A stretch of DNA of 51,869 bases from Eubacterium sp. (GTDB taxonomy: Bacteria; Bacillota; Clostridia; Lachnospirales; Lachnospiraceae), in assembly GCA_024697845.1 (NCBI GenBank), contig JAILRZ010000050.1, forward strand, positions 1 through 51,869, written 5' to 3'. Below the pieces are notes generated by a model. The model was not told the origin of the DNA. It did not search any database and saw nothing but the letters and a program-made list of their open reading frames with translations. This document shows positions 38,391 through 48,427 of the stretch, in pieces. Every line of letters starts with the position of its first letter. The stretch's first letter is position 1. A program made the translations under genes and the position numbers.

Positions 38391-39323
38391 ATGAAAATTA
38401 TAAACTTAGTAGAAAACACAGAAGGGAATATGGCCTGCTCCGTGGAACACGGACTGAGTTTTTATATTGAGACTGAAAAACATAAAATTCTGATGGACAC
38501 CGGAGCTTCGGATTTGTTTTTGAAGAATGCAGAAAAACTAGGGATTGATTTAACACAAGTGGATATCGTGATTCTGAGCCATGGACATTACGACCATGGA
38601 GGTGGATTGCGAACATTTCTTGAAATGAATTCTTCCGCAAAGATTTATTTACAAAAGAGTGCTTTCGAAAAGTACTATTCCTGTAAAGAAGAAACAGGAG
38701 AAATGCGATATATAGGAATTGACCGGAAATTGAAAGGGCATCCGCAAATTGTTGAATTGGATGGGAATTGGAAAATTGACGATGAAATTTATTTATTTTC
38801 CGGAATTCAGTCCAATTACCCCATTCCAGAGACAAACAATCGACTAAAAAAAGAGAGTAATTCCGAAATTGTACAGGATGACTTTCTTCATGAACAATGT
38901 TTGGTACTTCAGGATGGCAAAAATCATATACTGTTTTCTGGATGTGCACACCATGGAATTCTAAATATCATGGAAACTTATATGAAACTGTTTGGTAGAG
39001 AGCCGGATGTAGCAATTAGTGGTTTTCATTTCATGCGAAAGCATCGATATTCCAGAAGTGATGTGAGAGCAATTATTGATACGGCAAAAGAATTAATCCG
39101 TTATCAGACACAGTTCTACACATGTCATTGCACAGGAGAAAAACCTTATGAAGTAATGAAAAAAATTATGGGATATCAGATAAAATATATTCATTGCGGT
39201 GAAGAACTATACTTGAGCAATAAGAAAAATAAAGCCAATAATATTCTTTGGAAAGGACTCCTTGCAGGGATTGGAACTGTAGGAGTAATGGCGTTAATCG
39301 CCAAAGAATATAAGAAAAAATAA
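38391..39323 (+). CDS. Metallo-beta-lactamase fold hydrolase (MBL fold)
   Basis: ILSHGHYDHGGGL and LFSGCAHHGILNI motifs. Confidence 0.88.
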   Translation: MKIINLVENTEGNMACSVEHGLSFYIETEKHKILMDTGASDLFLKNAEKLGIDLTQVDIVILSHGHYDHGGGLRTFLEMNSSAKIYLQKSAFEKYYSCKEETGEMRYIGIDRKLKGHPQIVELDGNWKIDDEIYLFSGIQSNYPIPETNNRLKKESNSEIVQDDFLHEQCLVLQDGKNHILFSGCAHHGILNIMETYMKLFGREPDVAISGFHFMRKHRYSRSDVRAIIDTAKELIRYQTQFYTCHCTGEKPYEVMKKIMGYQIKYIHCGEELYLSNKKNKANNILWKGLLAGIGTVGVMALIAKEYKKK

Positions 39324-39329
39324 CTGAGA

Positions 39330-40217
39330 ATGAAAAGGGAGAATGATATGAGAAAAATAGTTTATGGAGTAGCAGTAAGTTTGGCAATGAGTCTGATGGC
39401 AGTTGCACCGGTTCTGGCAGAGGAAATTACAACAGAACAGGATACAGAAACTGTGACAGAAGTAGTGGTAAGAAGCCTGGAGAACTGTTCTTATTCGAAT
39501 GTTAAAGATTTAGTCTATGCGGGAAAAAGAACGCTTTTAAAGCCGGAAATAAAAGACGGAGAAATCACTTTAGTTGAAGGACAGGATTATGAGTGCTCGT
39601 ATCAAAATGAAACAAAAGTGGGAGAAGCGACTTTGACGGTTACAGGAATCGGAAATTATTCCGGAACAATGACTTTCAATTACAATATTACGCCGAAAAA
39701 AATCAAAGCAAAAGTAGTAGTAAAGAAGAAATCATTTCCTTATGCAAAAAAGAAAAAGTATAAACCGGAAATTGTGGTAAAAGACGGAAAGACGGTGATT
39801 CCAAAATCGAACTATAAGGTGACTTATCCAAAGACAAAAGGAATCGGAACTTATACCATTAAGGTTCGGTTAAAGAACAATTACCGGGGAACCGGCAAGG
39901 GAAAATTCCAATTGGTTCCTTATAATACGTCCATTGCGAAATTAACAGGAACAAAGAAAGGCTTTACGATTCTGTGGAAGGCAATGATAGGTGAAAAATT
40001 TAATAATTTCACAGGATACGAAGTGGTGTGCTCTACGGAAAAAAACTTTAAGCACAAAAAGAGCTACAAGTGTTCCAAGAGTTTCCGACTGATTCACGCC
40101 GGAAAATTAAAATCTAAGAAAAAGTATTATGTTAAAATGAGAACTTTCAAAATTGAAGGAAAGAAGAAGTATTACTTCTCTTCATGGTCCAAAGTGAAAA
40201 CGGTAAAAACAAAATAA
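39330..40217 (+). CDS. Secreted protein with Ig-like and Lys-rich fibronectin III-like domains
   Basis: Start probably ATG 39348; signal peptide; VGEATLTVTGIGNYSGTMTFNYNITPKKI module; ends SSWSKVKTVKTK. Confidence 0.75.
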   Translation: MKRENDMRKIVYGVAVSLAMSLMAVAPVLAEEITTEQDTETVTEVVVRSLENCSYSNVKDLVYAGKRTLLKPEIKDGEITLVEGQDYECSYQNETKVGEATLTVTGIGNYSGTMTFNYNITPKKIKAKVVVKKKSFPYAKKKKYKPEIVVKDGKTVIPKSNYKVTYPKTKGIGTYTIKVRLKNNYRGTGKGKFQLVPYNTSIAKLTGTKKGFTILWKAMIGEKFNNFTGYEVVCSTEKNFKHKKSYKCSKSFRLIHAGKLKSKKKYYVKMRTFKIEGKKKYYFSSWSKVKTVKTK

Positions 40218-40276
40218 TATAGGTGTCAAAAAAAATGACATTTCTAATTGAGAGTGAAATCATCATATGATAAAAT

Positions 40277-40314
40277 AATGGTAGTTATTGTGAACGGATA
40301 ATTACCATTTTTTT
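40277..40314 (+). terminator. Intrinsic terminator
   Basis: aatggtagttat-tgtgaacgg-ataattaccatt followed by ttttt. Confidence 0.85.
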
Positions 40315-40331
40315 ATTACGGAGGTGGAAAT

Positions 40332-42143
40332 ATGAAGAGAAAGAAGGGACTGGCGGTATTGTGCTCTGCAGCAATGGTGGTGACTACTGTGCTGTCCGGA
40401 TTTAGTACCAAAGCTGAGGAAACTGAAAAGTTTCCGTTTAAACTGCAGGCACCGAAATATACGTCTATTGCATTGCTTGGAACAGATTCGAATACCTCGA
40501 TGAGTTATTCCTACAGTATGGAAGAAGATATGTGTTCGTTTCTGGCAAAAAAAGAAACAGATAGAGAAGAATATGATGCAACGCTGAAAGAATATGGCTA
40601 TGATGAACTTTGGGTAAATGTTCAGATGGACTGGGCAATTGATGACCCGACAGATTGGAAATATACTTCATATTGGGATAACGATGGAATGGATGAGGAA
40701 TACCGAATGCGTGTGGATCCATGGTCTGTGCTCAGTGAAACTCCGGGAGTGCAATCAGTCAATCAATTTTGGTGTTTGAGAGGGTTTAATTCTTCTGAAT
40801 GGAGTGGTTATGATGTGACCCCGGGACTGAGCTCTGTTTTAAAGCCGGGACAATATGAGGTTCTCGGATATGATGAAGGTGTTGTGAATGAAATTAATAT
40901 TGACTGGAGTAAACATACGCTATATGCAAGATCACGATATCGGGTTACAACGAGAGCAGAGGGACGGGATGATGAGGTGACGTTTTCATCATGGTCCGGA
41001 GTTGCATCTTATGGAAAGGATGGAGAATCTATTCCGATTTACACGAAGAATAATGTAAGTCCACCGGATGTATCCAATTTAAGAATTGCCGGAGATGAAG
41101 AATATAATGGAGCACCGGTTGCCTATGTGACTTTATCGGTTCCGGATGCTTTGCGAAAAACGATGACTCATCTGCAAATTCATGGCGGAGGAGCCAGACT
41201 GGAAATGGAAGGTCGAGTTCAGGGAACCAGCGAATGGAAAACAATCAGCGGTGAATTTGAAGTAAAATCCGGAGATATGTGGATTCCGTTAAGCTACCTG
41301 CAAGGAGAAAAAACAATTAATGCAGGTACTCCAATTGAACTTCGATTCCGTTATTGGGTGAATCAAAACCGATTTTGGAATGGCGAGGAAATATCAAATT
41401 TCTATACCAATTACTCAAAAATACTAAAAATTAACACTCCGGAAATTCCGGCAGTCAATCATGGTACGGGAAATGATACAGCACCATCAGAACCGGCTAT
41501 TTCATCCGCAAGCGCTGGAGCATCTCAGAACCAGGTAAGAAAATTTGTCACCGGACTTAAGAACGATAATGATCCGAAAGGAACCAAGTTCAGTTTTCTT
41601 CTTGGAAAGCAGAAAAAAGTGAAAAAAAATTCTATTTCATTGACCTGGAAGAAAGCGAAAAATGCATCTACGTATGTGATTTATGGTGCAAAGTGTGGCA
41701 AGAAAAACCATTATCAGCCAATTAAGACAGTGAAAACGAATTCATTTACGCAAACCGGTCTTGCAAAGGGAACATATTATAAATATTTAGTTGCTGCGTT
41801 TGACAAGAACAACAAGCTTCTTGGAATGTCCAACACCATTCATATTGCCACAAAGGGTGGAAAGGTATGTAACTTTAAAAAAGTAACCAGTGCTGCAAAA
41901 AAGAGCAAAGTTACCTTAAAGAAAAAAGGTGCAACGTTTAAACTGAAAGGAAAAGGCGTTAAGGAATCCAAGAAACTGAAAGTGAATGTACATCGCAAGA
42001 TTCGGTATGAATCAGAAAACAGTAAAATTGCAACGGTAGATAAGTCAGGAAAAATCAAGGCAAAGAAAAAAGGAAAATGTATCATTTATGTCTATGCTCA
42101 AAATGGTGTATTTCAGAAGGTTACGGTAACTGTAAAAAAATAG
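40332..42143 (+). CDS. Secreted protein with fibronectin III-like and Big_2-like C-terminal domains
   Basis: 603 aa; signal peptide; C-terminal RYESENSKIATVDKSGKIKAKKKGKCIIYVYAQNG is Big_2-like. Confidence 0.8.
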   Translation: MKRKKGLAVLCSAAMVVTTVLSGFSTKAEETEKFPFKLQAPKYTSIALLGTDSNTSMSYSYSMEEDMCSFLAKKETDREEYDATLKEYGYDELWVNVQMDWAIDDPTDWKYTSYWDNDGMDEEYRMRVDPWSVLSETPGVQSVNQFWCLRGFNSSEWSGYDVTPGLSSVLKPGQYEVLGYDEGVVNEINIDWSKHTLYARSRYRVTTRAEGRDDEVTFSSWSGVASYGKDGESIPIYTKNNVSPPDVSNLRIAGDEEYNGAPVAYVTLSVPDALRKTMTHLQIHGGGARLEMEGRVQGTSEWKTISGEFEVKSGDMWIPLSYLQGEKTINAGTPIELRFRYWVNQNRFWNGEEISNFYTNYSKILKINTPEIPAVNHGTGNDTAPSEPAISSASAGASQNQVRKFVTGLKNDNDPKGTKFSFLLGKQKKVKKNSISLTWKKAKNASTYVIYGAKCGKKNHYQPIKTVKTNSFTQTGLAKGTYYKYLVAAFDKNNKLLGMSNTIHIATKGGKVCNFKKVTSAAKKSKVTLKKKGATFKLKGKGVKESKKLKVNVHRKIRYESENSKIATVDKSGKIKAKKKGKCIIYVYAQNGVFQKVTVTVKK

Positions 42144-42151
42144 GATGATTG

Positions 42152-42192
42152 AATACGGGTGGAATTGCTTTGGAAATTCTGCCCGTATTTTT
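42152..42192 (+). terminator. Intrinsic terminator
   Basis: aatacgggtggaatt...aaattctgcccgtattttt. Confidence 0.75.
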
Positions 42193-42197
42193 GGTGA

Positions 42198-42863
42198 ATG
42201 GAGAGAATAATGAAATATAATAGTACAATTCGAGGAAAATTTCATAGTAGGCCAAACCGTTTTATTGCCAAGGTTTGGATTGATGGAAAATTGGAAACAG
42301 TTCATGTAAAAAATACCGGACGTTGCAAGGAGTTGCTTCTTCCGGATAGTGATGTGATTTTGGAAATCAGTGACAATCCAAATCGAAAGACGAAATATGA
42401 TTTGATTGCTGTTTATAAGGAAGGATTCGGTCTAATCAATATGGATAGTCAGGCTCCGAATAAAGTGGCGTTGGAATGGCTGAAAAAACAGTCTTACGAT
42501 TATGTCAAACCGGAATATACATATGGGGATTCCAGAATTGATTTTTACATGGAAAAGGGTGAGGAAAAGTATCTCATGGAAGTGAAAGGCTGCACCTTGG
42601 AAATTGATGGAGTGGGCTATTTTCCGGATGCTCCAACAGAGCGAGGGGTAAAACATCTGCGGGAACTGACAAAGGCAGTAGAGCAGGGATTTCATTGTAT
42701 GATTGCTTTTGTAATTCAGATGGAAGGAATTGATCGTGTGCTTCCAAATGTGGATACTCATCCGGAATTTGGAACTGCAATGGAAGAAGCGGTGGCCGCA
42801 GGCGTTCAGGTGTTATTCCTGTGTTGTAAAGTGGAGGAAGATTCTTTGGAAATTCTTTCTTGA
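42198..42863 (+). CDS. sfsA: Sugar fermentation stimulation protein homologue
   Basis: 221 aa; FIAKVWIDGKLETVHVKNTGRCKELLLP, ESR/D...YLMEVKGCTL, FPDAPTERGVKHLREL motifs. Confidence 0.95.
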   Translation: MERIMKYNSTIRGKFHSRPNRFIAKVWIDGKLETVHVKNTGRCKELLLPDSDVILEISDNPNRKTKYDLIAVYKEGFGLINMDSQAPNKVALEWLKKQSYDYVKPEYTYGDSRIDFYMEKGEEKYLMEVKGCTLEIDGVGYFPDAPTERGVKHLRELTKAVEQGFHCMIAFVIQMEGIDRVLPNVDTHPEFGTAMEEAVAAGVQVLFLCCKVEEDSLEILS

Positions 42864-42944
42864 ATGAGGGTGTGAAAGAGAACAAAGGTGTGATAAAATT
42901 GTGGAAGAGAGAAAAAAGACATTTGTTGAAAGAGGAGAGAAAAA

Positions 42945-43364
42945 ATGAAGATTGTTAAAAAATTACTAGTAGCTTTTATTTTGATTCTTGTGGTTTCACT
43001 AGGATGGGTAGGATATGTTTCAAGTGCATCCTATAGATATCTAAAAGAGTATGGTTATGGTACTGGGGAGATTCCAAAAGTTTTAGCGGTATATTTTCAT
43101 CTCAGTGATGGATACACAGTAAAAAAAGAAAAGGATGGACAGAGCTTGTTTATTGGAAATGCAGATTCATCCTATTACGAAGAATCCTGGAACCCAAAGT
43201 GCTATCAGTGTGTTGATCGTGAAGGTCAGGATCTATTCTTTGAAACAAAAGTCGGTGCGCCAAAACCGGAAAAGTTTGAAATTAGTAGCACAGAAAAATC
43301 TTGTCATTGGTTTGGAATATATTTGATGACTAACGGACAGACAGTAGAGAATGCCAAGGAATAA
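42945..43364 (+). CDS. Hypothetical exported/membrane-anchored protein, 139 aa
   Basis: N-terminal TM/signal sequence, no family recognised. Confidence 0.7.
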   Translation: MKIVKKLLVAFILILVVSLGWVGYVSSASYRYLKEYGYGTGEIPKVLAVYFHLSDGYTVKKEKDGQSLFIGNADSSYYEESWNPKCYQCVDREGQDLFFETKVGAPKPEKFEISSTEKSCHWFGIYLMTNGQTVENAKE

Positions 43365-43385
43365 TCATGTTAGGAGAAATCAAAA

Positions 43386-44318
43386 ATGAATGAGAGTAAG
43401 TGGGAAAAATTGCCAATGATGATTTTCGGAGCAATGATTTGTTGCTTCCTTTGGGGATCGGCTTTTCCTTGTATTAAGACAGGATATCAGTTGTTTCACA
43501 TTCTGGGAGGCGACACTGCTTCACAGATTTTGTTTGCAGGATGTCGGTTTACGCTTGCGGGAATGATGGTGATTCTTTTTTCCAGTATTACCAATCGTCA
43601 ATTTACGAAACCAAAACATCCGAGAAGAATTGCTACCCTGAGTGCGTTTCAGACTGTAACACAGTATATCTTTTTCTATATTGGTTTGGCACATACGACA
43701 GGGGTGAAATCTTCAATTATCACAGGATCAGGAACATTTTTGACGATACTTGTCTGTTGTTGGGGCTTTAAGCAGGAAGAACTGACTATGAGAAAAATCA
43801 TTGGTAGTGTTCTTGGATTCGCGGGAATTATTTTGGTTAATTTAAATGGAAGTACCATTGATTTTGACTTTTCCATTCAGGGAGAAGGATTTGTTTTTAT
43901 TGCCGCTTTTTGTACTGCTATGGCATCCGGATATATTAAAAAGTTTTCCGCGGATTCCGATGTGGTAATGCTTAGTGGCTATCAGTTTTTCTTTGGTGGA
44001 CTGGTTATGGCAATCGTAGGCTTTTTCATAGGAGGACGTTTACATGGATTCTCCCTTGCAGGAATGTGCCTATTGTTATATATGGGATTTATTTCAGCAA
44101 TGGCGTATACCCTTTGGGGAATTTTATTGAAATATAATGATGTATCAAAAGTATCTACATGTAAGTTTATGAATCCAGTGTTCGGCGTGATTTTATCCTT
44201 CTGGATTCTGGGGGAAAATAATCAATTGGGCTGGCAGGTTGTTGCTGCATTAGTCCTAGTATGTTTTGGAATATTTATTGTGAACCATCAAAGTAAAACA
44301 GAGGTAACGAATAGTTAG
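43386..44318 (+). CDS. EamA/DMT family transporter
   Basis: 310 aa hydrophobic; CCFLWGSAFPCIKTGYQ N-terminus, two EamA repeats. Confidence 0.9.
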   Translation: MNESKWEKLPMMIFGAMICCFLWGSAFPCIKTGYQLFHILGGDTASQILFAGCRFTLAGMMVILFSSITNRQFTKPKHPRRIATLSAFQTVTQYIFFYIGLAHTTGVKSSIITGSGTFLTILVCCWGFKQEELTMRKIIGSVLGFAGIILVNLNGSTIDFDFSIQGEGFVFIAAFCTAMASGYIKKFSADSDVVMLSGYQFFFGGLVMAIVGFFIGGRLHGFSLAGMCLLLYMGFISAMAYTLWGILLKYNDVSKVSTCKFMNPVFGVILSFWILGENNQLGWQVVAALVLVCFGIFIVNHQSKTEVTNS

Positions 44319-44329
44319 GAGGTAGTTTT

Positions 44330-44803
44330 ATGGCAAAAACAATTGTAACTTATTTTTCAGCAAGCGGTGTTACCGAAAAAGTAGCGAAGGAACTGGCAAA
44401 AATCGCCGATGCAGATTTGTTTGAAATCAAGCCACAGATTCCATACAGCAATGCAGATTTGAAATGGATGAATCCTTTGGCACGATGCAACAAAGAAAAA
44501 TTTGGAAAGAAGGATGTACCGGTAGAAGGTTGTGTGGAACATATGGAGGAATATGACCTGATTTTAATTGGATTTCCAATCTGGTATTATGGAGCACCGA
44601 ATGTTGTAAATACATTTGTGAAGGACTATGATTTTTCGGGAAAGAAGATTGCCTTGTTTGCAACTTCCGGAGGAAGTGATATCGGAAAGTCTGCTGAGAA
44701 ACTGAAACCGTACCTTAGTGATACGGCAGAAATTATTTCATCCAAACTGTTTCGCGCATCTGACGGAGAAGATGTGTTGAAAGAATGGATTGACAGTTTA
44801 TAA
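44330..44803 (+). CDS. Flavodoxin family protein
   Basis: TIVTYFSASGVTEKVAKELA, LILIGFPIWYYGAPNVVNTF motifs. Confidence 0.92.
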   Translation: MAKTIVTYFSASGVTEKVAKELAKIADADLFEIKPQIPYSNADLKWMNPLARCNKEKFGKKDVPVEGCVEHMEEYDLILIGFPIWYYGAPNVVNTFVKDYDFSGKKIALFATSGGSDIGKSAEKLKPYLSDTAEIISSKLFRASDGEDVLKEWIDSL

Positions 44804-44817
44804 ACAAGAGAGGGTAT

Positions 44818-46242
44818 ATGGGAAAAGAAATATTAAACTTATTGAATTCGGTTGACGAGGTAATGTATTACCCAATTCTGATTATTGTCATGGCTATTGC
44901 AGGTGTTTATTTCACCGTCCTTACAAGAGGAGTTCAAATCAGAATGTTTTTAGAATCCTGTCGGTTGATTATGGAACCGTCAGGAGATGGAAAGGTATCA
45001 TCCTTTCAGGCATTAATGGTTTCTACAGCATCTCGTGTAGGAACGGGAAATATTATCGGGGTTTCTACGGCAATTTGTTTGGGGGGACCGGGAGCATGTT
45101 TTTGGATGTGGGTGATGTGTATTATCGGAGCAGCCTCAGCTTTTATGGAAAGTACCCTGGCACAGATTTATAAACGAAAAGATAAGAACGGAGCCTGTTA
45201 TGGTGGACCAGCTTATTATATTGAAAAGGCACTTCATGCACACTGGTTAGCTGCAATGTTTTGTGTTTTCCTAATTGCAACTTATGCAATTGGATTTAAT
45301 TTGCTTTGCTCCTATAATCTGCAATCAACTTTTGAAGTGTATTCTTTTTATGATAAATCCACAACACCGATGGTGATTGGACTGATTTTGGCTGTATTGG
45401 TAGGATATTGCCTGCTGGGAGGCGGAAAGAGGATTGTTAAGTTGACAAGTATTATTGTTCCGTTGATGGGAGTGTCCTATGTAATCATTTCCCTGATTGT
45501 CATTGTTTTTCATATCAAGCATGTTCCGGCTATGTTTATGGAAATCATCAGAGATGCTTTTGATTTTAAAGCAATTTTCGGAGGAGTGGCAGGTTCCTGC
45601 CTGATTTATGGTATTAAAAGGGGCTTGTATTCCAATGAAGCCGGTGTGGGTTCTGCACCCAATGCGTCAGCATCCGCACACGTCAGTCATCCGGCAAAGC
45701 AGGGACTGGTCCAGACGCTTTCGGTTTATATGGATACGTTGTTACTTTGTACCGCAACTGCATTGATGTGTTTGGCCAGTGGTGTGCCACATACGAAAGA
45801 AGTATCCGGAGCAATGTATGTGCAAAATGCAATTTCTACAGTGTTTGGAAAAATAGGACCGTTGTTTATTACTGTAGCAATGATTTTATTTGCTTTTACC
45901 ACTTTGCTTGGAAACCTGTATTATGTTGACAATGCAATTATCTTTTTAAATCACAAAAAGGAACCATCAAACCGGTTTAAAGTAATTTTTAAAATTGTCT
46001 GTGTGGGAGTAATCTTCTTTGGAACAATGATTCCAATGGATGCAGCCTGGGCTATGGCAGATATTACTATGGGAGGGATGACACTAATTAACCTTCCTGC
46101 ATGTATGCTTTTAGGAAAGGTTGCCATTGATGCATTAAGAGATTATGAAAAACAAAAGAAGGAAGGAAAGAATCCGACCTTTAGAGGAGCTAATATCGGC
46201 TTGGATGAAAATGAATTGGAATATTGGAATTTTGATGAATAA
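44818..46242 (+). CDS. Sodium:alanine symporter family (AGCS) transporter
   Basis: 474 aa; SRVGTGNIIGVSTAICLGGPGACFWMW and GIKRGLYSNEAGVGSAPNASA. Confidence 0.95.
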   Translation: MGKEILNLLNSVDEVMYYPILIIVMAIAGVYFTVLTRGVQIRMFLESCRLIMEPSGDGKVSSFQALMVSTASRVGTGNIIGVSTAICLGGPGACFWMWVMCIIGAASAFMESTLAQIYKRKDKNGACYGGPAYYIEKALHAHWLAAMFCVFLIATYAIGFNLLCSYNLQSTFEVYSFYDKSTTPMVIGLILAVLVGYCLLGGGKRIVKLTSIIVPLMGVSYVIISLIVIVFHIKHVPAMFMEIIRDAFDFKAIFGGVAGSCLIYGIKRGLYSNEAGVGSAPNASASAHVSHPAKQGLVQTLSVYMDTLLLCTATALMCLASGVPHTKEVSGAMYVQNAISTVFGKIGPLFITVAMILFAFTTLLGNLYYVDNAIIFLNHKKEPSNRFKVIFKIVCVGVIFFGTMIPMDAAWAMADITMGGMTLINLPACMLLGKVAIDALRDYEKQKKEGKNPTFRGANIGLDENELEYWNFDE

Positions 46243-46246
46243 AGTC

Positions 46247-46276
46247 AAAGAGTAAGCACATTGTTGCTTACTCTTT
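46247..46276. terminator. Bidirectional terminator between convergent genes
   Basis: aaagagtaagca-cattgt-tgcttactcttt. Confidence 0.85.
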
Positions 46277-47185
46277 TGGATTTACATGAATCATAATATG
46301 TTTCACTTTAGGAAAGGTAGTTTCAATTTCAGAATGAACATTTTCAGCAATGTTGTGAGCTTCTTTTAATGAGAGGGAAGCGTCCAGACTGATTTCTAAA
46401 TCTACATAAATTTTATTCCCAAAGATTCGCGTCTGAATTAAATCAATTCCCAAAACGTCCGGATGACTTAGGATACAATCCCGTAAAGCATTTTCCGTTG
46501 CTTCATCGCAGCTGTGATCGACTAATTTGTCCATAGCATCTTCAAAAATTTCCACCGATGCTTTGACAATAAATAAGAAAATTACGATACTTGCAATAGG
46601 GTCTGCAATCGGAAAACCAATCCTTGCGCCAAGAATTCCAAGAAAGGCTCCCACGGATGACAATGCATCGGAACGATGATGCCATGCATCAGCCATCAGG
46701 GCACTGGAGTCTATTTTTTTTGCATAGACTTTGGTGTACTGAAACATCAACTCTTTGGAAAAAATGGAAAACACTGCTACAACCAAGGCAAAGGTCCCAG
46801 GGGTTTTCAGGCTGGAATATTCTCCGCCGATAATGGTGTTGATTGCACGAACGCCAATGGATAAGCCGGTTAAAAATAAAATGATGGACAGTACAATGGC
46901 AGCCACACATTCCATTCGTTCATGACCATATGGATGATCTTTGTCAGATTCTTTTGCTGCCATTTTCACACCGATAATAACCACAATCGAACTGAATACA
47001 TCGGAAGCCGAATGAACAGCATCACTTACCATGGCGGAAGAATGTGCAAATAAACCGGCAATGAGTTTTAACAAAGAGAGTAGTGTGTTTCCAAAGATGG
47101 AAACAAGGGAGACACGCTTCGCAATTCGGGTAAATTCCGGCGTGGAAGTTGCTCCGGTTGAGGTGATTTCAAGTTTGTGATTCAT
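46268..47185 (-). CDS. Cation diffusion facilitator (CDF) family transporter
   Basis: 305 aa; SAMVSDAVHSASDVFSS and ALMADAWHHRSDALSS metal-binding motifs. Confidence 0.95.
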   Translation of the reverse strand: MNHKLEITSTGATSTPEFTRIAKRVSLVSIFGNTLLSLLKLIAGLFAHSSAMVSDAVHSASDVFSSIVVIIGVKMAAKESDKDHPYGHERMECVAAIVLSIILFLTGLSIGVRAINTIIGGEYSSLKTPGTFALVVAVFSIFSKELMFQYTKVYAKKIDSSALMADAWHHRSDALSSVGAFLGILGARIGFPIADPIASIVIFLFIVKASVEIFEDAMDKLVDHSCDEATENALRDCILSHPDVLGIDLIQTRIFGNKIYVDLEISLDASLSLKEAHNIAENVHSEIETTFPKVKHIMIHVNPKE

Positions 47186-47206
47186 AGTAATTCCCTCCTA
47201 AGGATA

Positions 47207-48412
47207 TTATTGCTTGATAGTTGTTTCTTTCCGGCGAAGGTTTGGAAGAAGGAAAATCAGGATTCCAATCAAGCCAACGCCTAACATTATCATTCGTGCC
47301 AAAAGTGAATGGTTTCCACGCATTCCGTAATTAACCGGTAAAATCCACTTGATGTAACGGTTCGGCGGAAATGCAGATTGTACGTTAATAAATACCGGAC
47401 AAAGAATCATATTTACTACGATAAATAATGGTAGGATTGCTACAAACTGATTCAGGTTTCGGAATAATTTCTGAATCAGTGCAATGAAACCGACAACCAT
47501 CAATACGTATAAAATGGTATTGTAGATTTCCATGGCAATGCTGTCCGTGGTCCCTGAAATCAGAATGCCGAAGAAACCTACGATTCCGGAAATTCCGGTA
47601 GGAATCAGAAGGTATAAGTAAGATAGGACACTTCTTTGCCTAAGTGGAATAGAACCAAAGACACCGGACTCAATGTCACGAAACAGTAGGATTGCTCCGG
47701 TCATTGCAGCCAGGAGAATTAGCACGTATACCAATCCGCGAACCGGAAGGGTTAAATAGGAAGAAGAACTATCCTTTCCCACTAATGTGTTTTCAGTCCC
47801 ATCAGCATAATAAAATTTAAAGAAGTCAATGGAAAGATTATCGTATTGATTCCGATAGCCTAATAATTCTTCCCAATCACTTTCGGAAAAATCTTTTACA
47901 AAGTTACTGGTCTCCATAAAATGTTTCTCTGCAATTAAAATAAAATCATTATAAATTTCAGAGAATATAATCTCATTGGCAAGCTTTACAAAGGCTCGAT
48001 CTTCCAGAAAACAGCATTCTACAATGGAGTGACCGTGCGGAAGCCCTTTGTATTGGTGTTTTACATAGTTGGTCAAATGAGTTTTGAAATCTGCAGGAAA
48101 ATAATAGCCGCAGAATGCGTTTCCGTTTTGCACTTCCCGTTCCATCATTTCCCGAGAGGAAACTTCGTAAAACTGAATGGCATTGCTTTTTCGTTTACAA
48201 AGGGAAGCAATTGCTTCATCCGCAATAGGATTGGCGCCCTTCTGATCTTCAAAAAGCACTACCTGCATCATTCGTTCATCTTCCCCGGACATGTTTTTTA
48301 AAGCCAGAGAGAAGAATGGAATCGAGAGAATGGTCAGTACAAATAATGGTTTTTTAAAATAGCGTTTGGTTAGCAAGAGTAGCCAGACCAAATAGTTTTT
48401 CAATTGGTTCAT
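47207..48412 (-). CDS. ABC-2 type transporter permease
   Basis: 401 aa; N-terminal TM, large soluble loop, C-terminal TM bundle; operon with permease and ATPase. Confidence 0.8.
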   Translation of the reverse strand: MNQLKNYLVWLLLLTKRYFKKPLFVLTILSIPFFSLALKNMSGEDERMMQVVLFEDQKGANPIADEAIASLCKRKSNAIQFYEVSSREMMEREVQNGNAFCGYYFPADFKTHLTNYVKHQYKGLPHGHSIVECCFLEDRAFVKLANEIIFSEIYNDFILIAEKHFMETSNFVKDFSESDWEELLGYRNQYDNLSIDFFKFYYADGTENTLVGKDSSSSYLTLPVRGLVYVLILLAAMTGAILLFRDIESGVFGSIPLRQRSVLSYLYLLIPTGISGIVGFFGILISGTTDSIAMEIYNTILYVLMVVGFIALIQKLFRNLNQFVAILPLFIVVNMILCPVFINVQSAFPPNRYIKWILPVNYGMRGNHSLLARMIMLGVGLIGILIFLLPNLRRKETTIKQ

Positions 48413-48427
48413 AAATATCTCCTTATC